DNA from: Actinobacillus suis ATCC 33415
Lineage (GTDB): Bacteria > Pseudomonadota > Gammaproteobacteria > Enterobacterales > Pasteurellaceae
Length of the DNA: 64,000 nucleotides
Assembly: GCF_000739435.1 (NCBI RefSeq)
Contig: NZ_CP009159.1
Location: forward strand, 868,001-932,000
Reading direction: 5' to 3'
Shown here in pieces: positions 36,685 to 45,514 of the stretch. A program made the position numbers and the translations under genes. The stretch's first letter is position 1. The number at the start of each line of letters is the position of its first letter. The notes beneath the pieces are model-generated. The model was given only the letters and a program-made list of their open reading frames with translations, was not told the origin of the DNA and searched no databases.

Positions 36685-37571
36685 TGATACTACTCTATTA
36701 TTTTGTCCTTGCCTTTGGTGCGTTATTGTTGCTGTTTACCGCTTCTGCTTGGTTTAAAACGACTAAGAAAATTAATGCTCGTGAAACTAACTTTAGCGAG
36801 AACCTTGATAAAACCGCCAAAAAACTGCAAAAGATGGCTCATTTATGGTTCTATTACTTTACATCCGGCGATAAAAATAATCTTGTCCGAAATATCATTA
36901 TCCACTTTTTGATCTTTACCGGCTTGTATTATCTCAATGCCCAATTTATTCGCTTTAATAACCAACTCTTTATGGTGGTGGAATTAATTGGCTTTATCGT
37001 TGCTGTATGGAAATTAGGTCAACGCCGCAATAAAAAGCTATTTAATGAAAAATTTCCTGAAGTGATTCAGGTGCTTAACTCTGCAACCTCTTCCGGTATT
37101 AGTCTGTTACAAGCATTAGAGCGCTGTGGTAAAGATATTACTGGCCCTATTGGAGAAGAGTTCAGCATAATCTACAAACGTTTAGCTCGAGGGGAAGATG
37201 CAATGGCGGTATTTCATGACAGTTACTCTCGCTATCCTTATAAAGAGTTTTACTTCTTTATCAGCATTATCCGTACCAATCTCTCTCGAGGTGGGCAAAT
37301 GCGTGAAGTAATTTCTCGCTTAGGACGTGCAATTGCAGATTCAAACAAAATGGAACAAAAGAAGAAAGCAATGACTTCAGAGGCTCGAATGTCTGCCGCA
37401 ATTGTTGCCTGCTTTCCTGTTGCGTTCTTCCTATTTATGAAAGTAACCACACCGGAAAACTTTGATTTCGTAGTAAATGATCCAAATGGCCGAATTATCC
37501 TTTATTACGTGGTGGGAAGTGAATTACTCGGGATGTTTATTATCTGGTGGCTAATGAGGAAATCGACCTAA
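36684..37571 (+). CDS. tadB: Tad inner-membrane platform protein TadB
   Basis: TadB and TadC form the membrane platform that couples the TadA motor to the growing pilus (GspF superfamily). The 295-aa product has membrane segments near 1-18, 75-120 and 240-290. The cytoplasmic T2SSF domain lies between (about 130-235), with KFPEVIQVLNSATSSGISL and RTNLSRGGQMREVISRLG. It overlaps the genes on both sides by one base (TAATG at each end), so tadA, tadB and tadC are translationally coupled. Confidence 0.94.
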   Translation: MILLYYFVLAFGALLLLFTASAWFKTTKKINARETNFSENLDKTAKKLQKMAHLWFYYFTSGDKNNLVRNIIIHFLIFTGLYYLNAQFIRFNNQLFMVVELIGFIVAVWKLGQRRNKKLFNEKFPEVIQVLNSATSSGISLLQALERCGKDITGPIGEEFSIIYKRLARGEDAMAVFHDSYSRYPYKEFYFFISIIRTNLSRGGQMREVISRLGRAIADSNKMEQKKKAMTSEARMSAAIVACFPVAFFLFMKVTTPENFDFVVNDPNGRIILYYVVGSELLGMFIIWWLMRKST

Positions 37572-38416
37572 TGAATCCTATTTTATTCTTCCTTGGCATT
37601 ATTTTTTCTGGCGTATTTATTTTAATTGTGGCGTTTTCTCATAAAAAGAAAATCGATCGTAACAAAGAAATCTTAGAAGGCATTCGTCCGAAAGACAATG
37701 TTGAAGATAACAGCCAGAAAGGAAAAAACAAACAACAAATTGAACTGGAATTATTACTCGTTAATAAAAATCCATTGCTTAAGTTTCTTGGTTTAGTTGA
37801 TAAGAATATTAAAGTGAAAATGTTGGTTATCGCCCTGCTTACTTTGATTAACTACCTTATCAGTGAAGACCAAACCACCTTTTTACTAGGTTGTGCCGTA
37901 GTGGTGGTATTAGCAATTATGCTACCAAGTATCACAATCGGCATAATTCTGAAAAGTAAGATTAAGCGCATTATGAACGATATCCCCGGTTTTATCGATC
38001 TAGTTGCGGTTAATGTTCAGACCGGTATTAGTATCGAAGCGGCATTTAAACAAGTGGCAATCGACTTCGAACATTTAAATGCAGACTTAACCTACGTGAT
38101 TCTACGCATCATGCGTAAAGCTGAACTCACTAGCTTAAGTGCCGCATTACAAGATATGGCAATTTCGTTACCAACCAAAGAAATTCGAATGTTTTGTACG
38201 GTAATGCAGCAGAGCCTAAATTTCGGTTCTTCACTTTATGAACATTTAACACAACTGTCTGCCGATATTCGTGAAATGCAATTACTTGTAATGGAAGAAA
38301 AGCTCGGAACACTTTCTGCCAAGATGAGTATTCCGCTCATTCTATTCATTATGTTCCCTATTATTATTTTAATTGTTGCACCTGGTGCTATGAGGGTTTT
38401 ACCACATGTCTTCTAA
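37571..38416 (+). CDS. tadC: Tad inner-membrane platform protein TadC
   Basis: TadC is the second GspF-family platform protein. From the ATG at 37571 it is 281 aa. The frame is open 24 bp further, but the TAATG overlap with tadB and a GAGGA site fix this start. It has an N-terminal membrane helix (FFLGIIFSGVFILIVAF), two central ones, a T2SSF domain (DIPGFIDLVAVNVQTGISIE) and a C-terminal helix (IPLILFIMFPIIILIV). The last bases overlap tadD by 11. Confidence 0.93.
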   Translation: MNPILFFLGIIFSGVFILIVAFSHKKKIDRNKEILEGIRPKDNVEDNSQKGKNKQQIELELLLVNKNPLLKFLGLVDKNIKVKMLVIALLTLINYLISEDQTTFLLGCAVVVVLAIMLPSITIGIILKSKIKRIMNDIPGFIDLVAVNVQTGISIEAAFKQVAIDFEHLNADLTYVILRIMRKAELTSLSAALQDMAISLPTKEIRMFCTVMQQSLNFGSSLYEHLTQLSADIREMQLLVMEEKLGTLSAKMSIPLILFIMFPIIILIVAPGAMRVLPHVF

Positions 38417-39164
38417 ATTATTTAAAACAATTTTTGTTTCAACCGTATTATTGTCTTTATCTGCTTGTTCAAGTCTTACAACTTCAACTTCTGCGACACA
38501 GAGTGTAGATCAACAAGAAAGACTTTACCAAGATACTAAAAACTATAGTGCATTAATTTCGTTATACCGTGAACAACTTAAATTAAATCAAGATCCACAA
38601 CTGCAATACAAACTGGCGAAAAGCTACTACTTAGCCGGCGATAGTAAGTCTTCACTACTTTACTTAGAACCACTGCGCTTTACTCAACTCTCATTTAATG
38701 ACGATGTAGAATTATTGTATATCCGCAATCAAATTCAAGTAGGTGATTACAATGAAGCTTATTTAACGGCAAGTGATCTGATTGCTTTATCACCCAAAAA
38801 TAGCGAGGCATACAACTTGCGAGGCATTAGTTCTGCACAATTAGGCAAATTAGCTGATGCTGAAAAAGATCTGAATAAATCTCGAGAGTTATTTATTCAC
38901 GACACGATTGCTATCAACAATTTAGCGATGCTAAGCATTTTAAATAATGACTATAAAAATGCAGTAAACCTATTACTACCACAATATTTAAACGGCTCAA
39001 CCGATTCTCGTTTAATTCATAACCTTGTCTTTGCGTTAGTTAAGGCGGGGGATACTGAATATGCGTTAGATATTATTCGTAAAGAAAAACTAAATACTTC
39101 ACCGGAAGATTTAGTCAATGCATTAAAGAAAACTGAAAAATTACCGATGGTAGGTCGCAAATGA
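38406..39164 (+). CDS. tadD: Tad pilus lipoprotein TadD, TPR
   Basis: TadD is a pilotin-like lipoprotein with tetratricopeptide repeats, needed for Flp pilus assembly and probably for RcpA placement. The 252-aa product has a lipoprotein signal with lipobox LSAC and the acylated cysteine at residue 21. TPR units run from about 55 to 230, including AYNLRGISSAQLGKLADAEK and INNLAMLSILNNDYKNAVN. It overlaps tadC by 11 bases and tadE by 4. Confidence 0.93.
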   Translation: MSSKLFKTIFVSTVLLSLSACSSLTTSTSATQSVDQQERLYQDTKNYSALISLYREQLKLNQDPQLQYKLAKSYYLAGDSKSSLLYLEPLRFTQLSFNDDVELLYIRNQIQVGDYNEAYLTASDLIALSPKNSEAYNLRGISSAQLGKLADAEKDLNKSRELFIHDTIAINNLAMLSILNNDYKNAVNLLLPQYLNGSTDSRLIHNLVFALVKAGDTEYALDIIRKEKLNTSPEDLVNALKKTEKLPMVGRK

Positions 39165-39649
39165 TGAAAAATACGCTTTACCGTTTTCTCCATAATGTAA
39201 AAGGCGTAGCAACTATTGAGTTCAGTCTCACGATTGGACTCTTTATTCTCGTCCTTTTTATGATCGCAGAAGGGTGTCGGATCGCCCTTCTCTCGTCTTA
39301 TTTAGATTTATCGGTTTCTGAGGCATCTCGCACCACCAGAAAACAAGAAATTGGCAGTAATTATAAAGAACTATTCGAACAAAGTCTGAAACGTAAAGAC
39401 AGCATTTGGACATTTCTAAATCAAGATTCTATTACGGAAGTTAATGTGCAATATGCCAACAGCTTGGATGATTTAATCGCTCAAAAATTCCAATCTGCTG
39501 CCAGCGGTGTAGCTTTTGCACAATACTCATTCCAATATAGATACAAACCGTTGTTCTTCTGGGTGCCAAGCGCTGCAGTCGAACCGTTATTTAATCGCTC
39601 TATCGTGGTACTACAAGAATATGAAAAAGATAAAGCAATTTCTCACTAA
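39161..39649 (+). CDS. tadE: Pseudopilin TadE
   Basis: TadE is a pseudopilin processed by TadV and needed for pilus biogenesis. The product is 162 aa from the ATG at 39161, or 161 aa from the next codon, also ATG; the ATGATG overlaps the tadD stop. The peptidase site is NVKG/VATIEFSLTIGLFIL, with the conserved glutamate at +5. A globular C-terminal part follows. Its 3' end overlaps tadF by 29 bases. Confidence 0.92.
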   Translation: MMKNTLYRFLHNVKGVATIEFSLTIGLFILVLFMIAEGCRIALLSSYLDLSVSEASRTTRKQEIGSNYKELFEQSLKRKDSIWTFLNQDSITEVNVQYANSLDDLIAQKFQSAASGVAFAQYSFQYRYKPLFFWVPSAAVEPLFNRSIVVLQEYEKDKAISH

Positions 39650-40226
39650 TCCTCGAGGCTCAGTTACTGTTGAGTTTATATTTATTTTCTTCCTGTTTTC
39701 CGTACTACTGATTTTCTTAATTGATGTCACCATTTTGCAATCAACCACTGGGAAACTACAACGTACTTCTTATTCATTACTGAATATCACCAAAGAACGT
39801 ACTGCCGTATATAAAGGCAATGAAACTATCACTCAAGAGGAAGCAGATAAACTTAAACAACTTGCGATTTCATTAATGGGAGAAGAAAAGGACTCCAACA
39901 ATATTGCAGTAACAATTGAGTACTATAAATTTGATAGTGTTAAGCCTCAACAAGCCGTTTCCGATATTTTAGCAACCAGACCGAACAAAAAAGAGACTGT
40001 GACAAAATTCTCTTCCGGTAATAACGTATGTGAAGCAAGTGGAACCCAAGATGTTACAAATGCCGCACCACTTACTCAAAACTTCCGAGGTTCGCTACGC
40101 TATGCATCAATTTATCGTATAACGGTTTGCCGCAAAATGACGAACTTATTTAAAGGTCTTACGCCTGCAAAAGAAGACCAAGTATCTGGTTGGATAAGAG
40201 CTACCGCTATGGGTGTAAGCCGCTAA
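39621..40226 (+). CDS. tadF: Pseudopilin TadF
   Basis: TadF is the second pseudopilin of the locus. The start chosen is the ATG at 39621, inside the tadE end, because the prepilin motif NPRG/SVTVEFIFIFFLFSVLL then follows at the expected short distance. The longer frame upstream has no pilin-like leader. The product is 201 aa. Two cysteines (NNVCEASG and ITVCRKM) may form a disulphide outside the membrane. It ends 28 bp before tadG. Confidence 0.92.
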   Translation: MKKIKQFLTNPRGSVTVEFIFIFFLFSVLLIFLIDVTILQSTTGKLQRTSYSLLNITKERTAVYKGNETITQEEADKLKQLAISLMGEEKDSNNIAVTIEYYKFDSVKPQQAVSDILATRPNKKETVTKFSSGNNVCEASGTQDVTNAAPLTQNFRGSLRYASIYRITVCRKMTNLFKGLTPAKEDQVSGWIRATAMGVSR

Positions 40227-40254
40227 CCACTCTCTTTCTAAGGATGGAACTTTT

Positions 40255-41919
40255 ATGAAAATAACATCATTTAATCAGATTAAACGCTTTATTCAGGATG
40301 AATCCGGCGTCTATGCGGTAATCGGCGGATTATTAGCTTTGCCGATTGTCGCGCTTATGTTTGTCTCGCTTGAAAGCGCCGGCATTATCCAAGATAAAGC
40401 TCGTTTATCCGACAGCCTCGAACAAGCCGTGTTATCGCTTAGTGCGGAAAACAATAGTGGCAGAAAGTCTAATGACTATAAATTATCTAATACTGATGCC
40501 GAAAATGGTCACTTTAACCCTAACTCAAAAATTGGTGAACGTGACCTTGAAATTTCGAAAAGTTTTGTGACAACTTATCTGCCGCAAACAGATCCAAACA
40601 AAATTAAACTTCAGCCTGTTTGTACAACAACTGATAAAAAAAATAGACAAGGACATACCGCATCAACTGAAACCATTTGTACCGTAGCTGGCACAATTGA
40701 ACATAAGTCATGGTTCCCACTTAAAGTCGGTAGCACGGAAGTTATCCCAACAGAAGTTAATATTGCAAGTAACTCAAAAGCCATTAAGAAAAATACTATT
40801 AGTATCCCAATTGATTTAATGGTGGCGGCGGATTTATCGGGGTCGATGCGTTATGATTTAGAAAATAGATATGAACCAAAAGATGGAACAAGCAAAATTG
40901 ATATTTTAAAAGCTGTATTAACCGAATTATCTTCTAACTCTTTGTTTAGCCAAGAGTCAAATGATAATAATCGTATTGCTGTATCGCCATTTGCATTAGG
41001 TGCAGAATATTCAACTACGGAATGTACACTTCCCTTTGCTTTGAAAAATAATAACAGAACTATTAATTACACAAAGAGTTTGGGCATACCAACAACAGAA
41101 AATGTACAAGATATTATCAAGAATTATCTAACCAAATCTGGTTCTTCAAATTCACAATTGTCTAGAGCTATCTTTACACAAAGCCTAGTAACACAGATTG
41201 ATGTCACTAATACACTTTCTTCAATAGGTTCTCTAGACAAAGTTGGCTTAAAATTTCCTAAAAATGCCTATTGTTTAGGAGATAAGAATAGAAATCAACA
41301 CCAGTGGTTTACACGAGAAGAACAGGATAAATTTTCTACATTTGTTAATAGCTTAGAAGCCATTGGTAGTACATTTGCAGGATCAGGGTTATTAGCTGCC
41401 GCTGATAAAATGTTAAAAGAAACAAGCCGTACTCAAAAATTAGGCGAAGAAACCAAAAGAGTTCTATTAGTTCTTTCCGATGGTAATGATGAATTAAGAG
41501 CAGATGACACTGGAGTACCATTTACAAACTACAGTAGATTAACTGAAGACCTTATTTTAGGCTATCAAGAAGAAATTTTTACATCTCCATCTGAACAAAA
41601 ATCTTTCCATGATATTACTTACTATGGAAGAAGAATTTATTCAGGGAAATCTGACATTATTTTAGGTAATAGAAGAACACCATTATCGAAAGACTTACAA
41701 ATGTGTAATATTATTCGTGATAAACTAAACAAACTGAATGACGACAAGAATACATCGATTGTTTTTGTAGAATTCGGCTATAAATCAAAATCTGCTGATG
41801 CTTGGAAACACTGCGTAGGTGATGGAAACTACTACTCTGCTAAAGATAAAGAATCACTACTTAATTCATTTAAGCAAGCGATTGGTCATACTGATGATGT
41901 AGGTCATAGTATTAACTAA
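40255..41919 (+). CDS. tadG: TadG, pilin-like anchor with von Willebrand A domain
   Basis: TadG is the last gene of the operon. It combines a pilin-like N-terminal membrane helix (ESGVYAVIGGLLALPIVALM) with a large periplasmic or surface part. The 554-aa product carries a von Willebrand A domain, whose metal site reads DLSGSM at residues 193-198. Later parts are VLLVLSDGNDE and TSIVFVEFGYKS. Four to six cysteines suggest disulphides. TadG is required for adherence in Aggregatibacter, but its exact place is unsettled. The second half is visibly more AT-rich than the rest of the operon, which may mark faster divergence. A USS hairpin terminates the operon. Confidence 0.92.
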   Translation: MKITSFNQIKRFIQDESGVYAVIGGLLALPIVALMFVSLESAGIIQDKARLSDSLEQAVLSLSAENNSGRKSNDYKLSNTDAENGHFNPNSKIGERDLEISKSFVTTYLPQTDPNKIKLQPVCTTTDKKNRQGHTASTETICTVAGTIEHKSWFPLKVGSTEVIPTEVNIASNSKAIKKNTISIPIDLMVAADLSGSMRYDLENRYEPKDGTSKIDILKAVLTELSSNSLFSQESNDNNRIAVSPFALGAEYSTTECTLPFALKNNNRTINYTKSLGIPTTENVQDIIKNYLTKSGSSNSQLSRAIFTQSLVTQIDVTNTLSSIGSLDKVGLKFPKNAYCLGDKNRNQHQWFTREEQDKFSTFVNSLEAIGSTFAGSGLLAAADKMLKETSRTQKLGEETKRVLLVLSDGNDELRADDTGVPFTNYSRLTEDLILGYQEEIFTSPSEQKSFHDITYYGRRIYSGKSDIILGNRRTPLSKDLQMCNIIRDKLNKLNDDKNTSIVFVEFGYKSKSADAWKHCVGDGNYYSAKDKESLLNSFKQAIGHTDDVGHSIN

Positions 41920-41943
41920 GCCTAGGTTGAGCTAGGACAAAAA

Positions 41944-41990
41944 ACAAGCGGTGTAATTTGTAAAAAGTTTTGCAAATTACACCGCTTTTA
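41944..41990. terminator. Terminator of the tad operon, shared with recO
   Basis: AAGCGGTGTAATTTG (41946-41960) pairs perfectly with CAAATTACACCGCTT (41973-41987), and T residues follow. The left arm contains a perfect uptake core. The stem lies between convergent tadG and recO. Confidence 0.88.
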
Positions 41991-42007
41991 TTTGGTAGGT
42001 AGTTAAC

Positions 42008-42730
42008 TTAAGCGCTTTTTAGCTTGTTCGGCAGAATACTTTGGAACAGTTCTCGGCTCTTAAGCGGTTGTGAACCTAAGTAAGGTTTGAGCGCAATACG
42101 AGTAAAGCGTTTTGCCGCTTGTAAAGTTGCTTTATCAGAAAAATCCAGCTGCTCAAAAGCCAATAAATCTTTGCCCAAAAAGCTAGCGTTATTCTGCAAC
42201 AGCGAAGCAATAAAGCCTTGATTTTCTTTAAATTGATACGTCATTGACGGTGAAATCGGATCTCCGGTTGCAGCACATACGCCGAAATTCACACCGTAAC
42301 CTAATGCTTTTAACGTGTGAAATTCAAAAGTTCTTAAAATCGCTTCGAGATTATCAGGCTGAGTTGCTAAGTGTGTTACACACTGTAAATAGTGCTGAAA
42401 AAGCGCCGGATAAGCGGTCTGATTTTCCAAAACTCTTGCAAGAACTTCATTTACATAAAAGCCGCTGTATAACGCCAAAGTTTGCATTGGTAAAGTTAAC
42501 GAAGCCGGTTCGGCTTTGGTTAAAGTTTTTAACTCCCCTTTTCCGCTCCAACGTAATAGCAACGGCGTAAATGGTTGTAACACGGCTTTTAATGGCGAAC
42601 AAGGACGTCTTGCGCCTTTGGCAAGTAAGCTAATACGTCCGTGATCTTCGGTAAAAAAATCTACCAACAAACTTGTTTCACTATATTCACGGCGGTGTAA
42701 AACAAATCCTCGATGCCAATTTTCTATCAT
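42008..42730 (-). CDS. recO: DNA repair protein RecO
   Basis: RecO, with RecF and RecR, loads RecA onto gapped single-stranded DNA. The 240-aa product has the N-terminal OB fold ([32 protein letters not shown] in pieces) and the helical C-terminal domain. No four-cysteine zinc site is evident, as in other gammaproteobacterial RecO. It lies 15 bp downstream of era in the conserved rnc-era-recO order. Confidence 0.95.
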   Translation of the reverse strand: MIENWHRGFVLHRREYSETSLLVDFFTEDHGRISLLAKGARRPCSPLKAVLQPFTPLLLRWSGKGELKTLTKAEPASLTLPMQTLALYSGFYVNEVLARVLENQTAYPALFQHYLQCVTHLATQPDNLEAILRTFEFHTLKALGYGVNFGVCAATGDPISPSMTYQFKENQGFIASLLQNNASFLGKDLLAFEQLDFSDKATLQAAKRFTRIALKPYLGSQPLKSRELFQSILPNKLKSA

Positions 42731-42745
42731 GATTTATTTCAGAAA

Positions 42746-43660
42746 CTACTCGTCCATATAGCCTAAACTACGTAATGCACGTTCGTCATCCGCCCAGCCG
42801 GCTTTCACTTTCACCCATAATTCTAAGTGAACTTTGTTATCAAATAAGCGTTCCATATCTGCGCGCGCTTCAGTACCGATGGTTTTGATTTTTTGACCTT
42901 TTGCGCCGATCACCATTTTTTTCTGACCATCACGTTCTACTAAAATCAGGCCGTTGATTTCATAAGTACCACGCTCATTCAGTTTAAATTGTTCGATTTC
43001 AACCGTAACTGAATAAGGTAATTCTTCACCGGTAAAACGCATTAATTTTTCACGAATAATTTCCGATGCCATAAAGCGTTGGCTACGGTCGGTAACATAT
43101 TCTTCAGGGAAATGGTGAACCCCTTCACGTAATGATTTACGCACAATTTTTTGCAGAATATGGACGTTTTTACCACGCTGTGCAGAGATCGGTAAAATTT
43201 CTGCGAAATCGAATTTTTGTGAAAGCTCGGTAATATGCGGTAATAACTCATCTTTTTCTTTGATATTGTCAACTTTATTAATCGCTAATACTACCGGTGC
43301 TTTTGCCGCACGTAATTTATTTAACACCATTTCGTCATCGTCGGTCCATTTTGTGCCTTCAACCACGAAAATAATTAAATCAACATCACCGATTGCCGAG
43401 CTTGCCGCACGGTTCATTAAACGGTTGATCGCACGTTTTTCTTCAATATGAAGTCCCGGCGTATCGACGTAAATCGCTTGATATTGTTCTTCGGTATGAA
43501 TACCGACAATACGGTGACGTGTTGTCTGCGCTTTGCGAGAGGTAATCGAAATTTTTTGACCTAAAATTTTATTTAATAATGTTGATTTACCAACGTTTGG
43601 GCGACCAACAATGGCAATAAAGCCACAATAGGTTTTAGGTTGTTGATTTTGTTCTGTCAT
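42746..43660 (-). CDS. era: GTPase Era
   Basis: Era is an essential GTPase that binds the 3' end of 16S rRNA during 30S maturation. The 304-aa product has the G1 motif [10 protein letters not shown]3 DTPGLH and G4 NKVD. The C-terminal KH domain has [17 protein letters not shown]. All are intact. It lies between rnc and recO on the same strand, with a 58-bp gap from rnc. Confidence 0.98.
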   Translation of the reverse strand: MTEQNQQPKTYCGFIAIVGRPNVGKSTLLNKILGQKISITSRKAQTTRHRIVGIHTEEQYQAIYVDTPGLHIEEKRAINRLMNRAASSAIGDVDLIIFVVEGTKWTDDDEMVLNKLRAAKAPVVLAINKVDNIKEKDELLPHITELSQKFDFAEILPISAQRGKNVHILQKIVRKSLREGVHHFPEEYVTDRSQRFMASEIIREKLMRFTGEELPYSVTVEIEQFKLNERGTYEINGLILVERDGQKKMVIGAKGQKIKTIGTEARADMERLFDNKVHLELWVKVKAGWADDERALRSLGYMDE

Positions 43661-43718
43661 TGTTATTCCTTGATGCAGCGGAATACTTTATTGTTATCTT
43701 TTATTTCGCTGCTATAGA

Positions 43719-44387
43719 TTATTTATTTAATTTTACCAGCACTTGCTCGGCGGCATTTTGCTCCGCTTTACGGCGGCTGGTACCAACACCGATAAAGGTT
43801 TCATCGAATGTTTCAATTTTACAAGTGACTTTAAAGGTTTGATTATGTGCTTCACCTTTAATATCAATCACTTCATAGGTTGGTAACTGTAATTTACGAC
43901 CTTGTAAAAACTCTTGTAAGCGTGTTTTCGGATCTTTCTGCGCATCACCCGGTTTCATTTCGGCTAATAAGTCTTGATACCATACGGATACACGCTCAAT
44001 CGCATTATCCATACCGGAATCCAGATAAATCGCAGCAATAATCGCTTCCACACAGTCAGAAAGAATCGACTCACGGCGGTAACCACCACTTTTCAATTCG
44101 CCTGCACCTAATTTCATATATTCGCCTAAATCAAATTGACGAGCTAAAATCGCTAGCGTTTGTTCACGCACGAGTGTTGCTCGCATACGGCTTAATTCAC
44201 CTTCATTTGCCTTAGGGAATTTCTCAAATAGCGCTTTACCGATAGCAAAATTCAAAATCGAATCACCAAGAAATTCTAGGCGTTCATTATTTTTGGCTCC
44301 GGCACTACGGTGGGTTAATGCTTGTAAAAGGTAATCTAGGCTAATAAATTTATAGCCTAATTTTTTTTGTAATCGCTCGATATGCAT
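43719..44387 (-). CDS. rnc: Ribonuclease III
   Basis: RNase III cuts double-stranded RNA, processing rRNA precursors and mRNA leaders such as that of pnp. The 222-aa product has the signature [13 protein letters not shown] with the catalytic acidic residues, then a second acidic site ([16 protein letters not shown]). The dsRNA-binding domain spans about 153-222 ([16 protein letters not shown]). The ATG has no Shine-Dalgarno motif, and a hairpin ends nine bases before it. In E. coli, RNase III cuts its own leader to lower expression; the hairpin here may serve the same purpose. Confidence 0.97.
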   Translation of the reverse strand: MHIERLQKKLGYKFISLDYLLQALTHRSAGAKNNERLEFLGDSILNFAIGKALFEKFPKANEGELSRMRATLVREQTLAILARQFDLGEYMKLGAGELKSGGYRRESILSDCVEAIIAAIYLDSGMDNAIERVSVWYQDLLAEMKPGDAQKDPKTRLQEFLQGRKLQLPTYEVIDIKGEAHNQTFKVTCKIETFDETFIGVGTSRRKAEQNAAEQVLVKLNK

Positions 44388-44395
44388 AAAAAATT

Positions 44396-44420
44396 AAAGG
44401 GTGGGCTTACACCCACCTTT
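44396..44420 (-). promoter_or_regulatory. Hairpin directly before rnc
   Basis: Minus-strand AAAGGTGGG pairs with CCCACCCTTT (one bulged base) around TGTAAG, followed by AATTTTTT running into the rnc ATG. It may terminate part of the lepB transcript or act as an RNase III target. Confidence 0.6.
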
Positions 44421-44426
44421 CTCTGG

Positions 44427-45386
44427 TTATTGGATTGAACTGAACATTCGACCAAAACGAATACCGCTTGGGAATTCATTTGGCTTCTTATCAAGGCTTA
44501 ACCAAATATAAGTTGCCTTACCTACTACATTTTTTTCCGGTACAAAGCCCCAAAAACGGCTGTCTTCACTGTTGTCTCGGTTATCACCCATCACGAAGTA
44601 ATGACCTGCCGGCACAATCCATTCTCCGGCTGGCATTCCCTCTTGTGTGAAGAAATACGGTTCATAATTAAACGGCTGTGGATTATTTAAGATTTGGTGA
44701 GTCACATCACCTTTCTCAGTACGCTCCACTTGCATTTCACCATGATAGAAAAACTCTGGGTTTGGTACGCCTACGCTATAGTCAAATACAACTTGTTGGC
44801 CATCTGCGTGGGTCACCGTTAATTGCTGAGTACGTACATCATATTTAACTCGGTCACCACCTACACCAACGACACGTTTGATATAGTCGATATGAGGCTG
44901 TTTCGGTGCTTTAAACACAATCACATCACCACGTTGCGGTTTACCGGTTTCGATTAACGTATTCTGCCAAATCGGATCTTTAATGCCATAACTAAACTTG
45001 TTTACGACCAAAAAATCGCCTACACGCAGGGTCGGTTCCATTGAACCGCTTGGAATTTGAAACGGTTCAAAAATAAACGAACGTAATAGCGTCACTAAAA
45101 AAAGCACGCCAAATAATGAGGCAAAAAATTCACCGGTTGCCGAACGTGGTTGAATCTCAGCTTTCTCTTCTTCCGTTAACGGACGATTTAAATGCTTTTC
45201 TTCACGAGCAATTGCCAATTTACGGCGAGGATCCGCACTAAACTTGTAAAACGCCCAAAATCCGCCACAAATCACAACTAATGAAACCAATAAAATGGAG
45301 ATTGTGTTTGGTAATTGCATTGAATCAAGCCATTTCCAAACACCGTATAAAATTGCGATAAAAATAATCGGCATAATTTGTGCCAT
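44427..45386 (-). CDS. lepB: Signal peptidase I
   Basis: LepB removes signal peptides from secreted preproteins at the outer face of the inner membrane. The 319-aa product has two N-terminal membrane segments, then the catalytic serine S115 in IPSGSMEPTL and the general-base lysine K170 in HIDYIKRVVGVGGDRV. Domain E carries GDNRDNSEDSRFWG. It is preceded by lepA and followed by rnc, the classic lepA-lepB-rnc-era-recO order. Confidence 0.98.
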   Translation of the reverse strand: MAQIMPIIFIAILYGVWKWLDSMQLPNTISILLVSLVVICGGFWAFYKFSADPRRKLAIAREEKHLNRPLTEEEKAEIQPRSATGEFFASLFGVLFLVTLLRSFIFEPFQIPSGSMEPTLRVGDFLVVNKFSYGIKDPIWQNTLIETGKPQRGDVIVFKAPKQPHIDYIKRVVGVGGDRVKYDVRTQQLTVTHADGQQVVFDYSVGVPNPEFFYHGEMQVERTEKGDVTHQILNNPQPFNYEPYFFTQEGMPAGEWIVPAGHYFVMGDNRDNSEDSRFWGFVPEKNVVGKATYIWLSLDKKPNEFPSGIRFGRMFSSIQ

Positions 45387-45514
45387 TGTGTTCTCCCTTG
45401 TTTATCTACTGCTATCTACGACAAAACCACGGAATATAGCAGATAAAACTTGCAAAATTTTTGCAAAAATCGACCGCTTGTATTCCGTGATTCTAAGCAT
45501 CAAGCGGTAAATGA

